From positions 1,110,828-1,174,827 of the forward strand of contig NZ_WPYP01000001.1 in assembly GCF_013030985.1 (NCBI RefSeq): DNA of 64,000 bases, in the 5' to 3' direction. Source of the DNA: Ruegeria arenilitoris (lineage in GTDB: Bacteria > Pseudomonadota > Alphaproteobacteria > Rhodobacterales > Rhodobacteraceae). The position numbers and the translations under genes were made by a program. Shown one piece after another: positions 27,324 to 36,854 of this stretch. The notes beneath the pieces are model-generated. The model made no database searches and was not told the origin of the DNA. It saw nothing but the letters and a program-made list of their open reading frames with translations. Each line of letters starts with the position of its first letter. The first letter of the stretch is position 1.

Positions 27324-29483
27324 ATGCATACCCCCCCACTGCCCCTGACCCGTGATCTGGTTCTGATTGGCGGTGGGCATACACATGCACTGGTGCTGCG
27401 AAAATGGGGGATGAACCCGCTGCCGGGGGCACGGGTGACGGTGATCAATCCCGGCCCCACTGCGCCCTATTCCGGGATGCTGCCCGGCTTTGTCGCGGGA
27501 CACTATGAGCGCGGTGAACTGGATATCGACCTTGTGCGTCTGGCCCGTTTCGCCGGTGCGCGCGTCATTCTCGGCCCGGTCGAAGGGATCGACATTGATC
27601 GGCGTCTGGTTCACGTGCCTGATCGCCCTCCGGTGGCGTTCGACGTCGCCTCGGTCAATGTGGGCATCACCTCGGACATGCCCGCCCTGCCCGGTTTTGC
27701 CGACCATGCGATCCCGGCCAAACCGCTGGGGCCTTTCGCGGCTCGGTGGGCCTCGTATTTGCAGGGCACCGGCCCCGCGTCGGTCGCGGTAATCGGCGGC
27801 GGCGTGGCGGGGGTTGAACTGGTGATGGCTATGGCCCACGCCCTGCGCGCCAAAGGCCGCGCGGCGCGGGTGACACTGATCGACAGCGCCCAAGCCCTGA
27901 CCGCTACAAAGCCAAAGGCGAGCGCGACCATTCGCAAGGCAATGGCTGATCTGAACGTTGATCTGATCGAAAACACGCCCATTTCCCGCATCGAGGCCGA
28001 TCATGTTGTTCTGGAGGATGGCAGTGAGATTCCAGCCGCTTTCGTAACCGGCGCCGCCGGTGCCCGCCCCTATGACTGGATCGCCCAAACGGGCCTTGAC
28101 CTGCAAGACGGCTACATCCGCGTGAACGGGTTCCTGCAATCCAGCGACCCAGTGATCTTTGCCGCCGGGGATTGCGCCCATCTGTCGGAGAACCCGCGCC
28201 CCAAGGCGGGGGTTTACGCGGTCCGAGAGGCTCCGGTCCTGTTCGACAACCTGCGCGCCGCATTGGGGGCAGGACGGATGCGGCGGTACAAGCCGCAGAA
28301 GGATTACCTGAAACTGATTTCTCTGGGTGGAAAATCCGCACTGGCCGAGCGGCTGGGCACCTCGTTCAGTGGGCCGCTGATGTGGCGCTGGAAGGACCAT
28401 ATCGATCAGACCTTCATGAACAGGTTCCGCAACCTGCCCGAAATGGCGCCCCCACCGCTGCCGCGCTTTCACGCATCGGGATTGCAAGAGGCACTGGGCA
28501 AGAAGCCCATGTGCGGCGGTTGCGGTGCAAAAGTCGGGCGCGGCGCGCTGCAAGCAGCGCTGCACGACCTGCCCGCGCCAGCGCGCGCCGACATCACTCC
28601 CCTGCCCGGCGATGACGCAGCCCTGCTGACGACCGGCAGAGCGCGGCAGGTTTTGACCTCGGACCATTTGCGCAGCTTCACCAATGACCCGGTGCTAATG
28701 ACCCGTATCGCCGCCGTTCACGCGCTTGGGGATATCTGGGCCATGGGCGCCAGCCCGCAAGCGGCAACTGCAACAATCATCCTGCCGCGCATGTCGCCGG
28801 CCTTGCAGCACCGAACGATGGCCGAGATCATGACCACGGCGACCGAGGTCATGCACGACGCCGGGGCCGAGATCGTGGGCGGTCACAGCTCAATGGGCGA
28901 TGAGATGACCATTGGCTTCACCCTCACCGGTCTATGCGAGACCGACCCGATCACCCTGTCGGGTGCCCATCCAGGCGACGCGCTGATACTAACAAAACCT
29001 TTGGGCAGCGGCGTGTTGATGGCCGCTGAAATGGCGGTCAAAGCCCGGGGCGAATGGGTTGTCGATGCCTTCCGGCAAATGGTTCAGCCGCAAGGAGAAG
29101 CCTCCCGCATTCTGGCAGGGGCCCATGCGATGACCGACGTGACGGGCTTTGGTTTGGCCGGACATCTGTTGGGCATGTGCGAGGCCTCGGACTGCGGCGC
29201 AATGCTGGATCTGGACGCAATTCCGCTGATGGCTGGCGCGCTGGAGCTGAGTACGCAAGGCGTCCGATCAACGATTTTCGGCGAAAACCGGTCCATTGCC
29301 CCTGACCTTCCGTTTGGCGACAAGGCCGATCTGTTGTTTGACCCGCAAACCGCCGGAGGGCTGTTGGCCGCCGTTGCGCCCGATCAGGCGCAGGGGCTGT
29401 GCGAAAAGCTGAGGCACGCGGGCTATCCGGCGGTCATCATCGGGCACATATCCGACACACCGGGTCTGCGCCTTCAAAGCTGA
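27324..29483 (+). CDS. selD: Selenide, water dikinase SelD fused to an N-terminal NAD(P)H dehydrogenase-like flavoprotein
   Basis: SelD makes selenophosphate from selenide and ATP. The 719-residue protein is a fusion. Residues about 1-375 are a pyridine nucleotide-disulfide oxidoreductase/NDH-2-like domain, with FAD motif LVLIGGGHTHALVLRKWG, second dinucleotide motif VAVIGGGVAGVELVMAMA, and VIFAAGDCAHL. Residues about 390-719 are SelD, with the catalytic loop KPMCGGCGAKVG (cysteine, not selenocysteine, at the active site), TPLPGDDAALL and TDVTGFGLAGHLLG. This domain order is known from several proteobacteria. mnmH converges on it with a ten-base overlap. No selA or selB is visible, so the selenophosphate probably serves tRNA selenouridine. 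Confidence 0.94.
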   Translation: MHTPPLPLTRDLVLIGGGHTHALVLRKWGMNPLPGARVTVINPGPTAPYSGMLPGFVAGHYERGELDIDLVRLARFAGARVILGPVEGIDIDRRLVHVPDRPPVAFDVASVNVGITSDMPALPGFADHAIPAKPLGPFAARWASYLQGTGPASVAVIGGGVAGVELVMAMAHALRAKGRAARVTLIDSAQALTATKPKASATIRKAMADLNVDLIENTPISRIEADHVVLEDGSEIPAAFVTGAAGARPYDWIAQTGLDLQDGYIRVNGFLQSSDPVIFAAGDCAHLSENPRPKAGVYAVREAPVLFDNLRAALGAGRMRRYKPQKDYLKLISLGGKSALAERLGTSFSGPLMWRWKDHIDQTFMNRFRNLPEMAPPPLPRFHASGLQEALGKKPMCGGCGAKVGRGALQAALHDLPAPARADITPLPGDDAALLTTGRARQVLTSDHLRSFTNDPVLMTRIAAVHALGDIWAMGASPQAATATIILPRMSPALQHRTMAEIMTTATEVMHDAGAEIVGGHSSMGDEMTIGFTLTGLCETDPITLSGAHPGDALILTKPLGSGVLMAAEMAVKARGEWVVDAFRQMVQPQGEASRILAGAHAMTDVTGFGLAGHLLGMCEASDCGAMLDLDAIPLMAGALELSTQGVRSTIFGENRSIAPDLPFGDKADLLFDPQTAGGLLAAVAPDQAQGLCEKLRHAGYPAVIIGHISDTPGLRLQS

Positions 29484-30526
29484 TCCAAAATCCTCTCGAT
29501 CCGCGCGGCCGTGTCTTTCTGGCCTGCATCGTCAAGTGTGGCCGCATCGACTTGCGCCACAACCTCGGCCCTGCGGGCCCGGCTGGACTTGGCATAGGAC
29601 GGGTCATAATGCTGCTCCATCAACGCCTGCGTCAGCGCCTGTTTGTCACCGGCGTCGATTAGGGAAAGCCAGCCATCCACAACTTCATGGCCCCGATGGA
29701 ACCGCAGCGGAGAAAGCCGGTCTCGCAAACGGTCCGCATCCGACAGAATGTCGTCATAGGCGTTGACCAGATAAGCGGTGCGCGCCTTGATCGAAGCCTG
29801 GACCTGAATACGCGGTGCGTTGCGCAGCGCGGTCCACAGACTGGGCGGAAGGATCAGTGTTCCGATTTTTGACGATTCCGCCTCAACCACAACCGGGCGC
29901 GCGGGATCAAGCCCGCACAGTGCCGCGGCCAGAGTGGATTCAAACGCCTTCTGGCTGGGTTGCCCACCTGGCATCTCACCCAGCAATGAACCGCGATGAT
30001 TGGCCAGCCCTTCAAGGTCCAGAACCTGAACGCCGCGCCTATTCAGATGTACTAGAAGGTCTGTCTTGGCCGTGCCCGTATAGCCGTCCAACGCGATCAG
30101 ACGATGCGGCAAGGGGTCCTGATACAGAAACCGGTTTACCAGGCGCCGATAGGTGCGGTACCCGCCCTTGACCACCTCGGCCCGCCATCCGATCTGTTGC
30201 AGCATCCAAGTGAATGACCCCGACCGCTGCCCGCCCCGCCAGCAATAGACCAGAGGTTTCCAGCCACCTTCGTGATGCGCCAGGCTGTGTTCGATGTGGT
30301 TGGCTGCATTGCGGAATACCAGCGCCGCGCCCAGTTTGCGGGCCAGAAACGGGCTTTCCTGCACATAGATCGTGCCCACCCGCGCGCGTTCCTCATTGTC
30401 CAGAACCGGAAAGTTGATGGCCCCGGGCAGATGATCCTCGGCAAACTCTGCCGGGCTGCGCACATCGATCACCGTATCGAAGTCATGCGCATAGAGGCCG
30501 GGCAGGTCGGTGAAGTTCAAAGCCAT
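29474..30526 (-). CDS. mnmH: tRNA 2-selenouridine synthase MnmH (SelU/YbbB)
   Basis: MnmH replaces the sulfur of 2-thiouridine in the tRNA wobble position with selenium, using selenophosphate and a geranylated intermediate. The 350-residue protein has an N-terminal rhodanese domain with the essential cysteine loop VYCWRGGQRSGS around residue 95. A P-loop domain follows with LDGYTGTAKTDLL and VVVEAESSKIG. It converges with the selD fusion gene and overlaps its end by ten bases, a genomic pairing that supports both calls. It lies 44 bases downstream of the SRAP gene on the same strand. Confidence 0.95.
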   Translation of the reverse strand: MALNFTDLPGLYAHDFDTVIDVRSPAEFAEDHLPGAINFPVLDNEERARVGTIYVQESPFLARKLGAALVFRNAANHIEHSLAHHEGGWKPLVYCWRGGQRSGSFTWMLQQIGWRAEVVKGGYRTYRRLVNRFLYQDPLPHRLIALDGYTGTAKTDLLVHLNRRGVQVLDLEGLANHRGSLLGEMPGGQPSQKAFESTLAAALCGLDPARPVVVEAESSKIGTLILPPSLWTALRNAPRIQVQASIKARTAYLVNAYDDILSDADRLRDRLSPLRFHRGHEVVDGWLSLIDAGDKQALTQALMEQHYDPSYAKSSRARRAEVVAQVDAATLDDAGQKDTAARIERILDQL

Positions 30527-30570
30527 ATCAAGGGTCTATCCTGCAAAGGCTGCATTGAAAAGGCACACTG

Positions 30571-31236
30571 TCATACCGGGATCGGCTGGATCAGATCAGA
30601 CCCGCTGGCGCGGTTCGAATTCACTGCCGGGTCAACGCGGTAAAAGTCCAGCACATCCTCGGCACCGGGTCGCATCAGGCGCGCGGCCCCCTTCCCGGCC
30701 TCACCCAGCCAGAGCGGCCAGTCGTCAGGTTCAAGGATCAGCGGCATCCGATGGTGAATGGCACTGAGATGATTGTTGGCAGGCGTCGTCACGATGGCAC
30801 AGGTACCTTGCCGGGCTTCATCTGCGCCCCAGTCCTGCCAGACCCCCGCAAAAGCGATCGGCGCGCCGTCGTTGCGATGAATATACCAAGGCAAGCGCGT
30901 GCCCTGTTCGGTTTTGGTCCATTCGTAAAACCCGGTCGCCACGATCAGGCACCGCCGTTCGCGACAGGCGGCGCGGAACGCAGGTTTTTCGGCCAGCGTC
31001 TCGGCCCTCGCATTGATCAGCAAAGGACCGGCCGTTTCGGTCTTGTACCAATGCGGCAGAAACCCCCAGCGCAGCGGGTCCAGCCTGCGCCCGCTCTCTC
31101 CGGCCCGGACCACGTGCACCTGGTTTGTTGGACAGACGTTGAAATTCGGCACCGGTGGTAGCGTGTTGGCCGGGCGTGCAGAAAACAGCTGCGCCATCGC
31201 ATCATTGGGAAGGGTTATTGCAAACCGTCCGCACAT
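30571..31236 (-). CDS. SRAP domain protein (YedK/HMCES-like)
   Basis: SRAP proteins covalently cap abasic sites in single-stranded DNA through the amino-terminal cysteine. The 221-residue protein begins MCGRFAITLPNDAMAQLF, with the required Cys2. It has INARAETLAEKPAFR, the glutamate motif ATGFYEWTK, and the histidine motif NNHLSAIHHRMPLIL. The start at MCGRF is imposed by the mechanism because Cys2 must become the N-terminal residue; a longer in-frame extension upstream is therefore rejected. It runs divergently from the sulfotransferase gene with only about 40 bases between the starts. Confidence 0.94.
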   Translation of the reverse strand: MCGRFAITLPNDAMAQLFSARPANTLPPVPNFNVCPTNQVHVVRAGESGRRLDPLRWGFLPHWYKTETAGPLLINARAETLAEKPAFRAACRERRCLIVATGFYEWTKTEQGTRLPWYIHRNDGAPIAFAGVWQDWGADEARQGTCAIVTTPANNHLSAIHHRMPLILEPDDWPLWLGEAGKGAARLMRPGAEDVLDFYRVDPAVNSNRASGSDLIQPIPV

Positions 31237-31276
31237 GGGTAATGAACCATCAATAGTCGTATCAAACAGGCACAAG

Positions 31277-32944
31277 ATGTCACGGGGTCTCATGCAAAAT
31301 CAAACAGCGAAAACCCTCAAAGGCAAGGCCGTGGCAGCTCTGGAGGCAGGAAAGCTGCAACAGGCGCTGAAAAAGGCACAGCTGGGCGTCAAGAAATTTC
31401 CGAAGGATTCAGATTTCCACGCCATCTCAGGCTTTGTTCTGACCGAGATGGAACAGTACAAGAAATCGATCCCGCATTTCGTTGAAGCATCCCGCATGAA
31501 ACCGGACGATCCGCAATTCGTGGAAAACCTGGCGAATGCGCTGATGCAGACCGGACAGATTTTCAAAGCGCTGGAATACACCGAGCAAAAACTGGAGCAG
31601 TTTCCCAACAACAAGGAACTGAACCGCGTTCTGGATGAGATCCACCTAAAGGGTGAAAACTGGCGGATGATCATCGAACATGCCAGCAAAAGGCTGGAAA
31701 ACGGGCCTGATGATGTGGACCTGCTGGTCAAACGTGCCCGCGCTTATTCGAAGATCGGATTTGTCAACGAGAACTCACGGGACATCGACCGCGCCTATAA
31801 GCTGGAGCCGGAAAACACAAAGATCGCGTTCCACAAATCGGTGAACCTGCATCAAAGCGGTGAAAAGGACAGATCGAAAGAGATCCTTTGGCGCATTCTG
31901 GATGAAATACCGGATCATGCTGCATCACTGCTGCAATTGTCGATAATAGCTTCCAAGGAGGATGCTCCAAAACTGCTCGACTCTGTCGAGAGCGCTATCT
32001 CTCTCAGTGACAATGACAATCTGGAACTGGAATTCGCCAAAGCGCATCTGATCTCGGCAATTGAAGGTTTGGCCGCGGCCATGCCTCAATTTGCGCGCGC
32101 CAACGCGATTCAACATGACGGCAACCCCTATAATGTCACCGCGGAAGAGGAAAAACTGGACCGGATCACCGGCCTGTTCCCTGCTGGCGCAAAGCTGCCG
32201 GACTCTGGCCTGAGTGACGTGCCGGTTCCGATCTTCGTTCTGGGTCAACCCCGCTCAGGCACCACCCTGATGGAGATGATGCTGAGCTCGCCCCCCGATG
32301 TCGCAGGCTGTGGAGAGTTGACGCTAGGCGCTGACTTGTCGCACAAGTTTGGAAACGACGACCAAGTTTTCAAAGTCACAGATGCCACGGAAATCGCCGA
32401 GCAGTTCCGCGAGCTGATGCCACCGGTCCCCGAAGGGTCTGTCGCCTTTGTCGATAAGATGCCGCACAACTATCAGCGCGTCGGCTTCCTGTTGGCCGCA
32501 TTCCCCAATGCCAAAATAATCAACATGCTGCGGGATCCGCGCGACGTCGGACTATCGAAATGGATCAGGAGGTTCCCGGCGGGCGGGATGCGTTATGCTT
32601 CGAATCTCGCCTCCATTGCCCATTCGGCGAATATGTATCGTCGCTACATGGCCCACTGGGACGCCGTGTTCGGAGATCGCATTCTGACCGTGCCATACGA
32701 AAAACTGGTGGCTGACCCGAAAACCTATAGCCAACAGGTGGCTGCCTTCTGTGAGCTGGAATGGACTGAGACCATGATGCGCCCCGAAGAAAACAAAAAA
32801 CAGGTCAGAACCGCCAGCATCGATCAGGTCCGCAACAAGATTTCGACCAAATCGATCGGTGGATGGCAGAGCGTGTCTGAACATCTAAGCCCGATGCTGG
32901 ACGGATTCGACCCGGCGCTCTGGCCGGAATACGACCTCGGCTGA
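31277..32944 (+). CDS. TPR-sulfotransferase
   Basis: The protein has about 555 residues. An N-terminal half of TPR-like helical repeats (AAL and QQALKKAQLGVKKFP-type units, roughly residues 10-300) is followed by a sulfotransferase domain. The PAPS-binding P-loop is FVLGQPRSGTTLMEMML near residue 323, and the 3'-phosphate motif is NMLRDPRDVGLSKW. Such TPR-sulfotransferases are common in marine alphaproteobacteria; the acceptor is unknown. Two starts are possible (ATG at 31277 after AGG, or ATG at 31292 after ACGGGG). A much longer frame overlapping the SRAP gene is rejected. A strong bidirectional hairpin follows. Confidence 0.88.
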   Translation: MSRGLMQNQTAKTLKGKAVAALEAGKLQQALKKAQLGVKKFPKDSDFHAISGFVLTEMEQYKKSIPHFVEASRMKPDDPQFVENLANALMQTGQIFKALEYTEQKLEQFPNNKELNRVLDEIHLKGENWRMIIEHASKRLENGPDDVDLLVKRARAYSKIGFVNENSRDIDRAYKLEPENTKIAFHKSVNLHQSGEKDRSKEILWRILDEIPDHAASLLQLSIIASKEDAPKLLDSVESAISLSDNDNLELEFAKAHLISAIEGLAAAMPQFARANAIQHDGNPYNVTAEEEKLDRITGLFPAGAKLPDSGLSDVPVPIFVLGQPRSGTTLMEMMLSSPPDVAGCGELTLGADLSHKFGNDDQVFKVTDATEIAEQFRELMPPVPEGSVAFVDKMPHNYQRVGFLLAAFPNAKIINMLRDPRDVGLSKWIRRFPAGGMRYASNLASIAHSANMYRRYMAHWDAVFGDRILTVPYEKLVADPKTYSQQVAAFCELEWTETMMRPEENKKQVRTASIDQVRNKISTKSIGGWQSVSEHLSPMLDGFDPALWPEYDLG

Positions 32945-32960
32945 GCACGCTGGAATAAGC

Positions 32961-32990
32961 AAAGGCCGCATCGGGTGATGCGGCCTTTGT
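32961..32990. terminator. Bidirectional intrinsic terminator
   Basis: A perfect 12-base stem, AAAGGCCGCATC with GATGCGGCCTTT around a GGGT loop, has A residues on one side and T residues on the other. It lies between the sulfotransferase gene and the convergent 5'-nucleotidase gene and can end transcription from both. Confidence 0.88.
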
Positions 32991-33008
32991 TGTTAATGGG
33001 TCGCAGAG

Positions 33009-34586
33009 TTATTTCTGCTTGATGCGGCCGTCCAGATAGGGCTGATACGGCGCGTTTTCGGCCAGGTATTCCGCCGTCACATCGGCCAGATCAGGCCCAT
33101 AGTCGTAGGCGTTCTTGTCATCGCCTTCGAACATGGAATAGCCATCACCGCCGTTGCGGACATAGTTGTTGGTGACCACCAGATACGTGGCAGACGGATC
33201 GATGGGCACAAACCCATCCCCTGCGGCCACCATCACCTCGGTGATGCGCCCTTCGTTCGGTGCAACCGACGGATCCCAGGTGAAGGTCAGGCCAGCAACC
33301 TGCGGGAAGCGGCCCTTGACCTCTTCGACCTGGCTGACGCCGTTTTCCAGCGCGTCGATGACGGTCTGACCGCTGATCTCAAAGGTCGAAAGCGTGTTCT
33401 GGAAGGGCAGCACGGTCAGCACCTCGCCCATTGTCACGTCGCCCGGATCGATCGAGGCTCGCAACCCGCCCGAGTTGGCTATCGCGATCTGCGCGCCCTG
33501 ATCGGCAACCCGCGCCAGCATGGCGTCGGCGACCAGATTGCCCATCTCGCATTCCTGCACGCGGCAGACAGCGCGGTCACCTTCGATTGAATCCGCGGCA
33601 TTCGCCACCACCTTGTTGCGGATTTCCTCCAGCGGAACGGCCAGTTCCGCGATGCGGTCCAGCGCGGCCTGATCCTCTGTCACGGTGTTGTCCATGATCA
33701 GCGGCTCGCCCACGGCTTCGACCACGTTGCCGTCATCATCGAAGGTCACGTTCAATTCACCCAGGAACTTGCCATAGGCATAGGCCTGCACGATCTGAAC
33801 GCCATTGACGAGGGTCGGATACGGACCAGCCGCCTTGTCAGATACGTTCGACAGGTAGGTGTTCGAATGGCCGCCCACGATGACATCCACGCCGGTGGTT
33901 TCCTGCGCCACGCGTTGATCGACACCATAGCCCGAGTGGCTGAGCACGATAATCTTGTTCACCCCCTCACCGGTCAGTTTGTCGACCTCGGCCTGCACCG
34001 CCGGAACCGGATCCGAGAAGGTGATGTTGGGCCCGGGCGAGGCAAGATCATGGGTGTCTTCCGGGGTCAGACCGATCAGACCGATCCGTTCTCCGCCCAC
34101 CTCGATAACCGTCGATTTCTTGATCTTGTCGGTCAGCAGTTCTTCGTCACGTATATCCGCGTTCGACATCAATACCGGGAAATCCACCGAGTCGATGAAC
34201 CCGCGCAGCACTTCGGGGCCGTCATCGAATTCGTGGTTGCCCACGGTCATCGCATCATAGCCCAGCTTGTTCATGAACTCAGCCGCGACCTTGCCCTTGT
34301 AGTAGGTGTAGAACAACGAGCCCTGAAACTGGTCTCCACCATCGACGAGGATTGAGTTTCCGGCCCGCCCTCGCGCTTCGTTCACGGCCGTAACAAGACG
34401 GGCAGAACCGCCGAAACACTTGCCTTCTGCGTTGTCTTCCGCATCGCATCCGCTGTCATATTTGTTGATCGGCTCAAAGCGCGCGTGAAAATCGTTTGTA
34501 TGCAGAATCGTCAGCTTATACTCCGCCGCGGCCATGCCTGCGGTCAGGCCCAGAACAGCCACTGACGCCAGAAAACGGGTGAACAT
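33009..34586 (-). CDS. Secreted bifunctional metallophosphatase/5'-nucleotidase
   Basis: UshA-type enzymes hydrolyse nucleotides, UDP-sugars or 2',3'-cyclic nucleotides in the periplasm. The 525-residue protein has a signal peptide (FTRFLASVAVLGLTAGMAAA). The metallophosphatase domain shows LTILHTNDFHARFEP, DGGDQFQGSLF, VGNHEFDDG, LSHSGYG and VGGHSNTYL. The C-terminal nucleotidase domain has IANSGGLRAS and NNYVRNGGDGYSMF. A cysteine-containing insertion after the first motif (YDSGCDAEDNAEGKC) probably forms a disulfide. GGGAG precedes the start. Phosphate or purine scavenging is the probable role. Confidence 0.92.
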   Translation of the reverse strand: MFTRFLASVAVLGLTAGMAAAEYKLTILHTNDFHARFEPINKYDSGCDAEDNAEGKCFGGSARLVTAVNEARGRAGNSILVDGGDQFQGSLFYTYYKGKVAAEFMNKLGYDAMTVGNHEFDDGPEVLRGFIDSVDFPVLMSNADIRDEELLTDKIKKSTVIEVGGERIGLIGLTPEDTHDLASPGPNITFSDPVPAVQAEVDKLTGEGVNKIIVLSHSGYGVDQRVAQETTGVDVIVGGHSNTYLSNVSDKAAGPYPTLVNGVQIVQAYAYGKFLGELNVTFDDDGNVVEAVGEPLIMDNTVTEDQAALDRIAELAVPLEEIRNKVVANAADSIEGDRAVCRVQECEMGNLVADAMLARVADQGAQIAIANSGGLRASIDPGDVTMGEVLTVLPFQNTLSTFEISGQTVIDALENGVSQVEEVKGRFPQVAGLTFTWDPSVAPNEGRITEVMVAAGDGFVPIDPSATYLVVTNNYVRNGGDGYSMFEGDDKNAYDYGPDLADVTAEYLAENAPYQPYLDGRIKQK

Positions 34587-34694
34587 ATTTATACTCCCTG
34601 TATTTGATTGGCGTGATGGTGCGCTCAGCGGCAGGAAGAGTCAAAGGGGGAAATCCGGCTTGATTCTGCCCGTCACGCGGGGCATCACCACCTC

Positions 34695-35033
34695 ATGCTG
34701 ATTTACAAGATTTTCCGGGCCAGTGAATGGGCCATTTTGCAGGATCAGGGTGCGTCGGACGGTGCGCCGATTGATGTATCCGACGGCTATGTCCATTTCT
34801 CGACCGCCGAGCAGGCCGCCGAAACTGCAGCCAAGCATTTTGCCGGGGTTGAGGGGTTGATCCTGCTGGCCTGCGACGCGGACGCGATGGGTGAAGACCT
34901 GAAATGGGAGCTGTCGCGTGGCGGTGCCCTGTTCCCGCATCTTTACCGCCAGATTCGCATAACCGATGTTGTGTGGTCGCGCCTTCTGCCCTTTGACGGG
35001 CAAGCGCACCAGTTCCCGGCAGAGATGGTATGA
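34695..35033 (+). CDS. DUF952 family protein
   Basis: The 112-residue protein matches the small DUF952 family (COG3502), with the N-terminal LIYKIFRASEWA, the central VHFSTAEQAAETAAKHFAG, and the closing FPHLYRQI. The fold is distantly ADP-ribosyltransferase-like, but no function is established. It begins a run DUF952-DUF1330-pyrD-arsC in which every junction overlaps by four bases, suggesting a single message. No signal peptide is present. Confidence 0.85.
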   Translation: MLIYKIFRASEWAILQDQGASDGAPIDVSDGYVHFSTAEQAAETAAKHFAGVEGLILLACDADAMGEDLKWELSRGGALFPHLYRQIRITDVVWSRLLPFDGQAHQFPAEMV

Positions 35034-35461
35034 CCGCGTTCATCGACCCCGACCGCGCCCAGTTCGAGGCATTCAAGGCACTGGACCGCGACCACCCGAT
35101 CGAAATGTTGAATCTGGTGAAGTTCCGCGCCAAAGCGGAATACCCGGCGGGGCACGAACTGGCAGAGGCCGGGCTGACCGGCGCTCGGGCCTATCGCAAT
35201 TATGGCGCAGAAACCGCTCCGATCATTGTTCGGTTGGGCGCGTCGATCCTGTGGCGCGGCGTGTATCAGACCACTCTGATCGGCCCGCAGGATGAGGCAT
35301 GGGATGAGGTGTTCATCGCCCGCTATCCAACCGCACACGCGTTCCTTGAGATGGTGACGGACCCGGTTTACCGGGCAGCCGTCATACACCGGCAGGCGGC
35401 GGTTGAAACCTCACGCCTGATCCGCTGCACACCCACCCAAAGCGGAGAGGCTTTCGGATGA
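35030..35461 (+). CDS. DUF1330 family protein
   Basis: The 143-residue protein has the dimeric alpha/beta-barrel pattern of DUF1330, with [38 protein letters not shown] and [25 protein letters not shown]. The function of the family is not known. It lies between the DUF952 gene and pyrD, overlapping both by four bases. Confidence 0.8.
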   Translation: MTAFIDPDRAQFEAFKALDRDHPIEMLNLVKFRAKAEYPAGHELAEAGLTGARAYRNYGAETAPIIVRLGASILWRGVYQTTLIGPQDEAWDEVFIARYPTAHAFLEMVTDPVYRAAVIHRQAAVETSRLIRCTPTQSGEAFG

Positions 35462-36516
35462 AACTGACCGAGAAACTGGGGCTTGCTATCCTGCACAAGA
35501 TGAACCCCGAAACCGCCCATGGCATGTCGATCAAGGCGTTGAAGGCCGGGCTGGCCCCGATGCCGGGGCCGGTGACCTCGCCGCGGCTGAAAACCAACGT
35601 GGCCGGGCTGAACCTGCCCAATCCGGTGGGACTGGCGGCAGGGTTCGACAAGAACGGAGAGGTTCTGACCCCTCTGTCCCGAACCGGGTTCGGGTTTATC
35701 GAAGTCGGCGCGGTCACCCCGCGCCCGCAACCCGGCAACCCGAAACCCCGCCTGTTCCGCCTGTCCGAAGACAAGGCCGCCATCAACCGTTTTGGCTTCA
35801 ACAATGAAGGCATGGAGGTGATGGCAAGCCGTCTGGCCAACCGCCCCAAAGACGCGGTGATCGGCCTGAACCTTGGTGCAAACAAGGACAGTGATGATCG
35901 GCCCGGCGACTTTGCCAAAGTGTTGGCCCACTGCGCCGCGCATCTGGATTTCGCCACAGTCAATGTCTCGTCCCCCAACACCGAAAAGCTGCGGGATTTG
36001 CAGGGCAAGGCAGCGCTTGGCGCGTTGCTGGGGGGCGTGATCGAAACACGCAACACGCTGTCGCGCCCAATCCCGATTTTCCTGAAAATCGCCCCGGATC
36101 TGACCGAGGCGGAATTGCAGGACATCGCCGAAGTCGCCTCGGAATCCGGTGTGGACGCGGTGATCGCCACCAACACCACCCTGTCCCGCGACGGGCTGCG
36201 CAGCACCCATCAGGGCGAGACCGGTGGGTTGTCCGGTGCCCCGCTGTTCGAGAAGTCGACGCGGGTTCTGGCTCGTCTCAGCCACCTGACCGAGGGGAAG
36301 ATTCCCATGATCGGCGTAGGCGGGATCAGCAACGCAGAGCAGGCCTATGCCAAGATCTGCGCCGGGGCCTCTGCCGTGCAGTTTTACACGGCGCTGGTCT
36401 ATGGCGGGATATCTCTGGCGGCAGAAATCGCGCAGGGCTTGGATGAATTGCTGGCACTAGACGGGTTCAACTCTGTCGCGCAAGCCGTTGGAAGCAAACG
36501 AGAGGATTGGCTGTGA
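35458..36516 (+). CDS. pyrD: Dihydroorotate dehydrogenase (quinone), class 2, PyrD
   Basis: PyrD oxidises dihydroorotate to orotate and passes electrons to the quinone pool. The 352-residue protein has the class 2 N-terminal helix, then [46 protein letters not shown], the catalytic serine segment [25 protein letters not shown], and [31 protein letters not shown]. It overlaps the DUF1330 gene and the ArsC-like gene by four bases each. Confidence 0.96.
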   Translation: MKLTEKLGLAILHKMNPETAHGMSIKALKAGLAPMPGPVTSPRLKTNVAGLNLPNPVGLAAGFDKNGEVLTPLSRTGFGFIEVGAVTPRPQPGNPKPRLFRLSEDKAAINRFGFNNEGMEVMASRLANRPKDAVIGLNLGANKDSDDRPGDFAKVLAHCAAHLDFATVNVSSPNTEKLRDLQGKAALGALLGGVIETRNTLSRPIPIFLKIAPDLTEAELQDIAEVASESGVDAVIATNTTLSRDGLRSTHQGETGGLSGAPLFEKSTRVLARLSHLTEGKIPMIGVGGISNAEQAYAKICAGASAVQFYTALVYGGISLAAEIAQGLDELLALDGFNSVAQAVGSKREDWL

Positions 36517-36854
36517 TCGCATATTGGCACAACCCGCGCTGTTCGAAATCCCGCGCCGGTCTGGCGCTGCTGGAAGAGAACGGCGCGCAGATTGAGATTC
36601 GCAAATACCTTGAGGACGCGCCCTCGGCGGACGAAATCCGCGCGGTGCTGGACCGGTTGGGCATCGATGCCATCGACATGATGCGGACCGGTGAAAAACG
36701 GTTCAAAGAGTTGGGCCTGACCAAGAACACGCCCGCAGATGACCTGATCGCTGCAATGGCCGAGAACCCGATCCTGATCGAGCGCCCTCTGGCCATTTCT
36801 GGCGACAAGGCCGCCATAGGGCGTCCGCCCGAGAACCTGCTGGCGCTGCTTTAA
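36513..36854 (+). CDS. ArsC-family (glutaredoxin-dependent) reductase-like protein
   Basis: The 113-residue protein resembles E. coli ArsC/YfgD, with [21 protein letters not shown] (cysteine in the CSKSR loop), [13 protein letters not shown] and [11 protein letters not shown], the arginine-containing motif. It starts with GTG overlapping the pyrD stop (GTGA) after AGAGGA. No arsenite exporter or arsR gene is nearby, so a true arsenate resistance role is not supported by context. It could be a general thiol-dependent reductase. Confidence 0.82.
   Translation: MIAYWHNPRCSKSRAGLALLEENGAQIEIRKYLEDAPSADEIRAVLDRLGIDAIDMMRTGEKRFKELGLTKNTPADDLIAAMAENPILIERPLAISGDKAAIGRPPENLLALL

Noticed and set aside
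36513..36854. Arsenic resistance gene
   Set aside because: The protein is ArsC-like, but no arsR, arsB or acr3 gene is nearby and the gene overlaps pyrD, so only the family is reported.
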